Below, one piece after another: positions 57,601-64,000 of a stretch of 64,000 nucleotides of DNA (the stretch's first letter is position 1; each line of letters starts with the position of its first letter). The DNA comes from Haliotis asinina (Eukaryota > Mollusca > Gastropoda > Lepetellida > Haliotidae): NCBI RefSeq assembly GCF_037392515.1, contig NC_090288.1, positions 61,303,673-61,367,672 on the forward strand. Reading direction: 5' to 3'. A program made the position numbers and the translations under genes. The notes beneath the pieces were generated by a model. It saw only the letters and a program-made list of their open reading frames with translations. It had not been told where the DNA came from and searched no databases.

Positions 57601-58313
57601 AGCTGGTTCGGTCGAGTGAGGAAGACAAGCTCAGGAGATTGATAGCCAGTCCGGCATTCAACCGTAGTAAGATATTCACAGACAACCTGGTTGCCCTACA
57701 CATGAAGAAAAGTCACATAAAATTCAACCGGCCTGTATACGTGGGGATGAGCATCCTCGATTTATCCAAACACCTGATGTACGACTTTTACTACAACGAG
57801 CTCAAGAAACAGTACGGCGACAGGTGTGAAGTGCTGTACACTGACACGGATTCCCTGCTGATGGAGATTCGAACCGAGGACGTGTACGAGGACATGAAAA
57901 AACACCTCGATTTATACGACACCAGCGATTACCCTAAGACCCATGCCATACACAGTACTGTAAATAAAAAGGTCCTAGGTAAGATGAAGGACGAGTGTGC
58001 TGGCACGCCCATAGCCGAGTACATAGGTTTGAGACCTAAGATGTACTCCATACTGAAAGCCGACAATAGTGAGATCCGGAAGGCTAAGGGGGTTAAGAAG
58101 TATGTGGTGAAACAACACATCAAACACGCCAGATTCAAGGAAGCCCTGTTCAAGACCCGTACCTTTAGGCATAAAATGAACACACTTAGAAGTGATGGAC
58201 ATAAGATATACGGACTGACTATAAACAAGACGTCCCTGTCGCCTATGGACACGAAACGTTGGATAGCTATTGATGGGATAAACACATACGCGTATGGACA
58301 TGAAAAAATTTGA
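54618..58313 (+). CDS. Polinton protein-primed family B DNA polymerase
   Basis: It replicates the element using a protein primer (family knowledge). The ATG at 54618 gives 1231 aa. Three SAP-like repeats open it, about 5-31, 39-66 and 77-104 (each 'ELK..A...G..GYS..RK..L..LL'). A conserved NDCLRLAI segment lies at about 266-273 and a C2HC knuckle at C381, C384, H397 and C401. Exonuclease motifs are YADFEA (D439, E441), FHNLRGYD (580-585) and YLRTD (720-724). An endonuclease-VII/HNH-like insert CHVC...RDHCHITGKYRGAAHNACN is at about 531-562. Polymerase motifs are A LYLDANNLYGWAM (D820), B KLMNNSVFGK (974-983), C YTDTDS (D1076, D1078) and KKY (about 1160). No stops or shifts were seen. It overlaps the integrase by 20 bp. 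Confidence 0.96.
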   Translation: MSTVSELKRVAKQRGVIGYSRMRKSALLRLLGLEAPPSVKQLKAQAKQLGYTGYSNLGRAGLTALLSHAPVAKPPTVKQLKVEAHDLGLGGYSRMRKPQLVELLRQNRAIDLQFVRTERAVGNYLRGWRMHVDRNIDITDIKPLIADKVNQELNNLGSIKFQITVKMSLDKQVGSTTEYVQPYFRGKQEVVTHTETIDASIDTSFQQIREYLERYTHLGSGWVVDKIDNVYLDIANYVPFRGGSYLALPPYYRNKHAIVNVKNRGNDCLRLAIRSALFPAGTHSDRLSSYPQDDGLNWDGIDEPTPISQITKVEKQNNLAINVFGHEGNTTIVHRVSEVKDRQVINIFMIQRGEKYHYTWIKHFSKLLYDQSAYKGKTHFCERCLHGFTRADLLESHRDDCQGVGQTAIRVDMPKEGDNILKFNNHKNQMSVPYIIYADFEALVAAAGEAPSGGAFTHKTQEHKACSFGYIVVRCDGETKAPVVYRGPDAAERFLKCLQEEEKIIRNALYKIAPMRLTRVDRLAHASSTNCHVCESPLNGDSVRDHCHITGKYRGAAHNACNLKLKINPKTINIPVVFHNLRGYDSHLIMQAIAKIDGNITCIPNNMERYISFSLNGLRFIDSFQFLLSSLDSLVKANNTFPITDRYTDAETRPLLMRKGVYPYEYMDSWAKFTETRLPPIDCFYSKLNEASVSRDDYSHATNVWNKLGCKNLGDYHDLYLRTDVLLLADVFETFRRTCLKQYKLDPAWYYTSPGLSWDALLKKTGVNLELLTDYDMHLFIEKGLRGGISMASKRYAKANNQYVKGYDPNKPTNHILYLDANNLYGWAMSQYLPTGGFEWVPHVDVMGVAPDSNKGYILEVDLEYPKELHTSHNSYPLAPERMRVNPDWMSEYQHNLSGGRVTDVEKLVPNLMNKTKYIVHYRNLQLYLSLGMRLTKIHRVLMFDQSPWMEPYIRMNTDLRKKATSDFEKNLYKLMNNSVFGKTMENLRKRVTVKLVRSSEEDKLRRLIASPAFNRSKIFTDNLVALHMKKSHIKFNRPVYVGMSILDLSKHLMYDFYYNELKKQYGDRCEVLYTDTDSLLMEIRTEDVYEDMKKHLDLYDTSDYPKTHAIHSTVNKKVLGKMKDECAGTPIAEYIGLRPKMYSILKADNSEIRKAKGVKKYVVKQHIKHARFKEALFKTRTFRHKMNTLRSDGHKIYGLTINKTSLSPMDTKRWIAIDGINTYAYGHEKI

Positions 58314-59160
58314 GGCTATTTACTACAGCCCGCGTGGGTACTGGAAAGGAGCTAGCGCAGTAGATAAGCTAGCTAAAATAGCGCGAGTACCCCCGGAGGA
58401 AGCCAAAGCGTGGCTTGAAAAACAAGCCCTGTGGCAGATCTATTTGCCGGCACCACGCTACGTGCCTAGAAGGAGGTTCGGTATTAACATACCTAATAGC
58501 GTTCACCAGGCAGACCTACTGTTCCTACCCCACGACAAGAGGTACAAGTATGCCTTAACAGTAGTGGACGTAGCCAGTCGTTACAAGGAAGCCGAACCCT
58601 TGACCACGAAAGATTCGGCCCAGGTAGCCAGAGGATTCGAACGCATATACAAACGCAGTCCGCTGACGTGGCCAACAGAGCTGCAAGTTGACCCCGGACG
58701 GGAGTTCATGGGTGCCGTGTCACAACTGCTAGCCAAACACGATACAAAGGTCAGGCGTGGCACGGCCGGAGCCCATCGCAGCCAAGCCATAGTTGAGAGA
58801 TTTAATAGGACTTTGGCTGAGCGCTTGTTCGGCCATCAGTATGCTAGGGAGACGGCAGACGCTATCAAACTAAAATCAATAGTTGCAGAGTCGGCCGCTC
58901 CATTGCGTGGGAAGGAGAAACAGATACCAGATAGGGCCCTAGTGAGGTATCTATACCAGCCGGGGGAACACGAGGGCGATAGTCGTAAGCGAGCCACCGA
59001 TCCTATATGGTCATTCAAAACTTACAACATAGATAAAGTGGATATGAAAGCCGACGAACCTAACTTGTACTACTTGAGGGATGGGCCGGGTAGGGGTTTT
59101 GTAAGAGAAGAATTATTGATCGTACCGTACGGCACAGTGTTACCTCCTACCAAGGCATAG
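58294..59160 (+). CDS. Polinton retrovirus-type integrase
   Basis: It cuts and joins element ends to host DNA. The 288-residue protein has an N-terminal helical part, then the catalytic core with D74 (QADLLFL), D133 (QVDPGREFMG) and E168 (QAIVERFNRTL), spaced as in the D,D-35-E class (34 residues between the last two). A zinc HHCC domain is not evident at the N terminus. The C-terminal part (from about residue 224) lies inside the right terminal repeat and is rich in Trp, Tyr and Pro, as in DNA-binding tails of the family. The first 20 bp overlap the polymerase end. All catalytic residues are present, consistent with the recent insertion. Confidence 0.95.
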   Translation: MDMKKFEAIYYSPRGYWKGASAVDKLAKIARVPPEEAKAWLEKQALWQIYLPAPRYVPRRRFGINIPNSVHQADLLFLPHDKRYKYALTVVDVASRYKEAEPLTTKDSAQVARGFERIYKRSPLTWPTELQVDPGREFMGAVSQLLAKHDTKVRRGTAGAHRSQAIVERFNRTLAERLFGHQYARETADAIKLKSIVAESAAPLRGKEKQIPDRALVRYLYQPGEHEGDSRKRATDPIWSFKTYNIDKVDMKADEPNLYYLRDGPGRGFVREELLIVPYGTVLPPTKA

Positions 59161-59296
59161 TAATTACCGCCAACTTTTTTGTAGTAGGGGTAATAGTAGC
59201 AAGAGCTAATGGCCCAACCAAAGCCTTATTTAGTAAATAAGGCTTTGTAGAGACATTTCTTGAAAGTGGTCCAGAACCCCTATTCCCTATACTACT
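58963..59296 (-). repeat. Polinton right terminal inverted repeat
   Basis: Mirror of 45065-45398. Its inner 198 bp are integrase coding sequence (codons about 224 to the stop at 59160). The subterminal palindrome is at 59220-59246. Confidence 0.95.
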
Positions 59297-59301
59297 AAAT
59301 T
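59296..59301. repeat. Polinton target-site duplication, right
   Basis: TAAATT, matching 45059-45064. Confidence 0.9.
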
Positions 59302-61032
59302 CATTTTGTTACTTTTTCAAGCCTTTGACCATGTTGATTGTGAGACACTTCCTGTCGCTATTGTGTCAGCAGCATTTGAAATTCCTCTAGCTTGAGACAT
59401 TTAAATTGTGTTCAAGACGGATTGGAGAATACCATTGGTAGGCCATCTTCACTACGAACATTTGACAGGGGGAATTATTTTTCCATGTAGTCCTCTGGGC
59501 TAGTGTTGAAAAAAGCATACATGTCAGAAGCTGTATAAGCACATTGTCATGATAGTTTGTCAACATGCAACAGCGGAGATGTAATCTATGAAATAACAAT
59601 ACAATTAAAGAAAAAGGTTGAAATAAAAACTCTGTTTGAGTTATGTCTTGTTCTTTTTTCTTGCACGTGTAACCAGTCCATAAAACACTGTTCCATCAAA
59701 ATAAAGATTAATGTGCTGTCTGCATAACCGGATTCATTGTCAGTGTGGTCACAGTTCTAACAGACTGTGGTTCATTTTGTTTCAGTGATCCAATAAGTCA
59801 ATGAGACTGAGTGCTGCTGAGGTTTCAGTGTATTCCTCAGAAACATATTACAATGCAGATGGATGATTAGTGTCAGAGACCATTCTGCTGGTAGTAATTA
59901 CCGACTGGAATATTGATTGATGTACATTCGGTATATGTTTCTCATACTGTGGAGCTGTCAGTCAGCGAATGTTATTCTCACAAACTGATGTTATTGTACA
60001 GGAAACTGAGTCTTTCGTGGACCATGTAGACAGCACACAATTGTTCGACAGTGAGTTTGGCTGGGTTTACTGGGTACACTGCCTTGACTTTATCACAGGG
60101 GTCAGTCAGGCATGATGGTTCTATTTTCAGTTGTGTTTATGATGTCTTAGGTGCAGGTTAGATCCGGGTGTTGAAGTGTTTGTAGTGAGACTGGTGGGTG
60201 TAGAGTATACTAGATACGTTACAAAGTCATACAACTAAGGCTCTACTCCTATACCAGTATGTCGCAATACGCTTTTCAAACGATGTGTATGGCAACATTT
60301 ATTCTGAAAACCGATATATTGGGTAAAGAACATATGTTTGAAGCTTTCATCATTTCTTTCTGGTTTTAGATTAAGACGTACGCAGACTTTCATTCACAAC
60401 AAATGTTTCCCTTTGTTATTCAATAGCAAAATGGCATACTGTTGTGTAAGATTATAGACTGTATGAAAAAAAATGTGTAAAAGAGGAGGTAGAATCCCTG
60501 ACTATGAAACCTTATTTTCAGATTGCTGTCATCAGAACCATAACTATTAGATTTAGGGACTTATTATACAGAAAATAGGATTGACATATACAATTAGTGT
60601 CACTTACTGTCAGACACCTGAGTATCCAATATATTGCAACACATATCGCAATATGGGTTCCTGAATTGCAATATATTGCACTACAAGATTTATACCTCTG
60701 TGATAGCAACTAGTAGATTGCTTGTTTCAGTAGTTACTGACATTACTCTGTCAGTGTTATTAAAACATTGTAAGATTCCTATTGAGAGGTCTTGGAATCC
60801 GCTGTACCATACATGACATAGAGCATGCATAATGGTGTTATAGTACTGTATGTCATATAAACATGGTCAAAACATGTATTTAAGTGTAATACTATATACT
60901 GCTCACATGGTTATTGCATACATAGTGGTTTTATACTCCAGCATTAAACATTGTTACACCATGTATACTGGTACTATACTTGATAATGACAAGCAACCAT
61001 AGTGGTGCTGTACTTTGAAATGATAACATGGT
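59302..61032. other. Non-coding host DNA, no gene confirmed
   Basis: AT-rich sequence. A possible 49-bp exon at 60002-60050 was considered and not called. Repeated 'attgcaatatattgca' words lie at about 60625-60680. Confidence 0.4.
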
Positions 61033-61480
61033 AAAAACATGCATAGTGGTGTTGTACTGTATTGTGATAACATAGTTATATCATGCATAGTGGTGTTGTA
61101 CTGTATGGTGATAACATAGTTATATCATGCATAGTGGTGTTGTACTGTATGGTGATAACATAGTTATATCATGCATAGTGGTGTTGTACTGTATGGTGAT
61201 AACATAGTTATATCATGCATAGTGGTGTTGTACTGTATGGTGATAACATAGTTATATCATGCATAGTGGTGTTGTACTGTATGGTGATAACATAGTTATA
61301 TCATGCATAGTGGTGTTGTACTGTATGGTGATAACATAGTTATATCATGCATAGTGGTGTTGTACTGTATGGTGATAACATAGTTATATCATACATAGTG
61401 GTGTTGTACTGTATGGTGATAACATAGTTATATCATGCATAGTGGTATAGTACTGTATATTAACGTAGTTATATCATACA
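61033..61480. repeat. 44-bp minisatellite
   Basis: About ten copies of a 44-bp unit ('catagttatatcatgcatag', 'tggtgttgtactgtatggtg', 'ataa'). The central copies are almost identical, with decayed copies at both ends, which suggests recent homogenisation in the centre. Confidence 0.95.
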
Positions 61481-61875
61481 TAGTGGTGTTACTGTGTATT
61501 ATGATATGTCTGTGGTACATCAGGTTTGTGTATTTAGAGCTGTTACATGGTATCACAATACAGACTGTGTAGATATTTAGCTCTGCACAATCATCTGGGA
61601 ACATATCACTTCACCATAGTTTGACATTAGTTTGTCATAAGAATATTGTATGATAAATGATATATCTCCTGTCATTGTGTCAGCAGAATCAGATGCTTGA
61701 TAGAAATGTCATTGCTTTTACCATCACGTTTCTATTGAAAGACATGCATGATGTTATTATGTTATTACACTGCAAGGTATTGAAAATAAAGGTAACTGGC
61801 ATGAAGACAGTGGAGCATGTCGTTGCCAAGTTTTAATTTAAGCTGGACATTCTGTTAGTTATGAAACTGTTTCAG

Positions 61876-61984
61876 ATATGCGAGGTTGCTGTCCAAGGAC
61901 TTGGCACTGTCTAGACAACCGGAAGAATGTGATGGAAGAAGCTATCAGACATTAAATGTCACTGGACAGCCATGGGGGATCAAG
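61876..61984 (+). CDS. Candidate internal coding exon of an unidentified host gene
   Basis: A 109-bp stretch is flanked by an acceptor-like 'gaaactgtttcag' and a donor 'aag|gtagga'. One frame is open throughout: one base, then 36 codons starting YARLLSKDLALSRQPEECDG and ending TGQPWGIK. The other two frames contain stops. The peptide is not recognised. It needs an upstream exon ending in phase 2; the candidate first exon at 40051-40088 has that phase but would form a stop at the junction, so at least one exon is unseen or the two are unrelated. Confidence 0.4.
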
Positions 61985-62595
61985 GTAGGAATGTCTACTG
62001 TATTGTATGTTTTAAATTTCTGTAAGGATGGATGGGCATTCTGAGCCCATTGGTGAATATGATAGACACAAAAACCAACCTAGATGAAATGGTTGTCTCC
62101 TGTCTCTATCTGTCAGGGGCTGTGCACCATGAAATGTAATGCAGTGTCATCTTGAATATACACCATCCATCTTCACTTCAAAGCATTTCTCTACCATCAT
62201 ATCAGCAATGGAATACACTGGTAAAGACTGCCTTATGTAAATAACGTTCGGGCATTTATTTGAGGAAATATGGTACGCATGTGTTTGTAGTAGTGATGTT
62301 CAAACTGAAAACATCCAGTTACTTTGCTGTATGTTAATACCAGTTGCTCTATTTAAACCATTTAACAGCTGACCTGGTCAACTTTGGTGGACACTAATTA
62401 AGTTAGATTAATGTGGTTTGACATATTCTTCTCAGTGCATTTTTTAAGGAACTTGATTGTACTTGAACTTGTACATCACCAATTTACTCTTATTTGATGA
62501 TAAAAACGAATGGAATATGCCAAAAAAAATGGTTTTGTTTGAATTTTATGCAAAGAAATTTTTAAAATGAGGTCTCCCTGGTAACAGGAATATGC
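61985..62595. other. Non-coding host DNA, no gene recognised
   Basis: Possibly intron following the candidate exon. No further exon was supported. Confidence 0.35.
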
Positions 62596-62621
62596 GCATG
62601 TGACCTTAAAAGGTCACATGC
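62596..62621. repeat. 26-bp perfect palindrome within a larger repeat-like tract
   Basis: gcatgtgacctt, aa, aaggtcacatgc. It sits at the start of a tract (to about 62890) of unusual composition that may be one more dispersed element. That part is uncertain. Confidence 0.7.
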
Positions 62622-62962
62622 AACCAAAAAATCAAACATAATTAAAACACAATTATCACTTATTCATGACATATAATATACATTGCTGCTTGTAAAAAAA
62701 CAAATAAACAAAGCGATAAGTGTACAATCGCAATTCAAAAGTGCAATTTTTTATACTTGGGCTTACTTCCCCTGAAACTAAGCCCTCAGGAGACCGAACC
62801 CAGTCATAGCACTCAAGTGTAACGACTGCTTCTGATTGGCTGGTTCATTTGCTGATACGTGGAGGGCTCATCATGCTCATTGCGTGGACAGAAAGATGAT
62901 CTGTTTGATGAGCATTTTAGAAGTACATGTATGGCGAGTCACAAGAAAGTAAGATCCTTTAT
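62622..62962. other. Non-coding host DNA, no gene recognised
   Basis: No exon recognised; possibly a continuation of the repeat tract starting at the palindrome. Confidence 0.35.
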
Positions 62963-63060
62963 GGATTACAACTTCTTTTATTGTACTTGATGTGTCATGT
63001 CAGTATGGATTCATATACCATTGTAAAACAAAATCATATACACTAGAAGAAGTTGTATCC
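62963..63060. repeat. Diverged fold-back of the 22.9-kb type
   Basis: ggattacaacttctt at 62963-62977 pairs with aagaagttgtatcc at 63047-63060, and the interior has 'agtatggattcatatacc', like 'ggtatggattcttatgcata' in the fold-back at 22855. Confidence 0.45.
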
Positions 63061-64000
63061 ACAAAGAATGTATATGGAGATGTTGGGATTTGTAAATACA
63101 TGTTCTCTGAATTTGCGTTCGATCCTATCAAAAATCATCTCTGTGGAGATGGTGAACTACTGCGTGGCTAGAAACTGTCATTTGTCCAAGTACAAAGCAG
63201 GACTTGAAACTTACAAGAGTACTTGATTTATGGTGCTGAAAATCTACTTACATGTTAGAAAGATGTTGCATTTGAACCCACTAGCACATAGAGGGGCATG
63301 GTGGCCCAGACATATATAGTGCTACACAGAGTTTCTTCCCTTTTGGAATCCAGCAACCCTTGATTGTGGTTTTGAATACTTGTGAGTTTCAGCAAGGTGC
63401 TAAACATCCTAGATCTGCATCAGTTTTGCCTTTCCTCCAACCTCAAGCTGACAAAGCTGATAAACTGGAATACTGTCAAAGAGGACTCTTCATCCCTGCT
63501 GTATCTTAAGATGGCAGTGTCCCTAGTCACTTCTGTATGAGTCTGTTTGTCCATTTTCAAAGAACATTAGTGTGCCTTGAAAGCTGTACATATATTTTGA
63601 ATGGTGAATGAGCTTTCAGAAAATGCTAAATTTAAGTTTAAGATATGCACACAGGTAAAATTCACTATTAAATATCCTCAAGTTTTGTCTACAATTTGCA
63701 CATTTTTGTCAAAACTGTAATATTTCATTTTCCCTTTTTACTTTTTCTTTCATGCCATTCAATAACTTGAACAAAAACAAATGACTGTAGCAAATTTTCT
63801 TGAATTATTTTATGAATAACACTAACAGTGTTAGTTTGATGTGCAGAATTTCCCTGTCTGCCTGTATGTGGTCAAGCTATCATGAGAATGACTGACCCCC
63901 TCTCAAGCTGTCACTTGTACAGATATCTGGGGACCATCTTGCATACACATGAACTTCTCTACTGACTTAAGTTATGTGTTGGGTACTTTGAATACACTGT
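63061..64000. other. Non-coding host DNA, no gene recognised
   Basis: No supported exon, RNA gene or repeat was seen up to the window end. Confidence 0.4.

Larger units (their letters stand above)
45065..59295. mobile_element. Polinton/Maverick element, nearly intact
   Basis: A self-synthesising virus-like DNA transposon of about 14.2 kb. It begins with AG, has 334-bp terminal inverted repeats (45065-45398 and 58963-59296, five mismatches) and is flanked by TAAATT. The last T is shared between element end and duplication, so the duplication could be scored as five. It carries polymerase B, integrase, packaging ATPase, major capsid and penton-like genes, plus nine or so accessory genes. None appears to contain introns, and gene spacing is often below 40 bp. 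Usual length for the family is 15-20 kb, so this one is compact. High repeat identity points to a recent insertion, but the ATPase start and one small gene look altered. Confidence 0.97.

Noticed and set aside
45065-59295. Bacterial or viral contamination as the source of the dense gene block
   Set aside because: The block is bounded by inverted repeats and a target duplication inside a host SINE tail, so it is an integrated element of the genome.
60002-60050. Possible 49-bp exon between 'ttgtacag' and 'gtgagt'
   Set aside because: Open in one phase only and that phase does not join the candidate exon at 61876; too short to support alone.

Overview
The window is genomic DNA from a mollusc, most likely a gastropod close to abalone (Haliotis). 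The host signal is one intron-rich animal gene (COG6) set in AT-rich non-coding DNA full of minisatellites, fold-backs and two short interspersed repeat families. From memory, the families look like those common in Haliotis; this assignment was not checked by search.

Layout. 1-23.6 kb holds no convincing host gene. It carries five minisatellites, SINE copies, a decayed LINE reverse-transcriptase tail (12.3-12.9 kb) and a fossil Polinton DNA polymerase fragment on the minus strand (8.6-9.6 kb). 23,672-36,993 is the complete COG6 gene on the plus strand: 19 coding exons whose splice sites and phases join into a 639-residue Golgi tethering-complex subunit, followed by a polyadenylation signal at 37,658. 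Intron 9 holds a roughly 2-kb repeat carrying a THAP-like zinc-finger remnant; a second copy lies inverted at 41.5-43.6 kb. Intron 18 holds a small satellite that repeats the exon-18 splice donor.

The main object is a nearly intact Polinton/Maverick element at 45,065-59,295 (about 14.2 kb). It has 334-bp terminal inverted repeats about 98.5% identical and a 6-bp target duplication (TAAATT), and it lies in the tail of a SINE. Its tightly packed, intron-free genes form a virus-like set: protein-primed DNA polymerase B, retrovirus-type integrase, FtsK/HerA-type packaging ATPase, double-jelly-roll major capsid protein and a penton-like minor capsid protein. It also has two tandem paralogues with fibre-like features and several small membrane or zinc-binding proteins. 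Polymerase and integrase would copy and insert the element. Capsid, penton and ATPase would form and fill particles. The membrane and coiled-coil proteins are probably virion components.

Oddities of the element: the ATPase frame has no ATG before its Walker A motif and begins at a GTG overlapping the capsid stop; a small membrane-protein gene is interrupted by a frameshift at an A7 run; no adenain-like protease is visible; and the inverted repeats include the last 65 codons of the integrase. The right flank (59.3-64 kb) has a 44-bp minisatellite, one good candidate host exon (61,876-61,984) and fold-back repeats.
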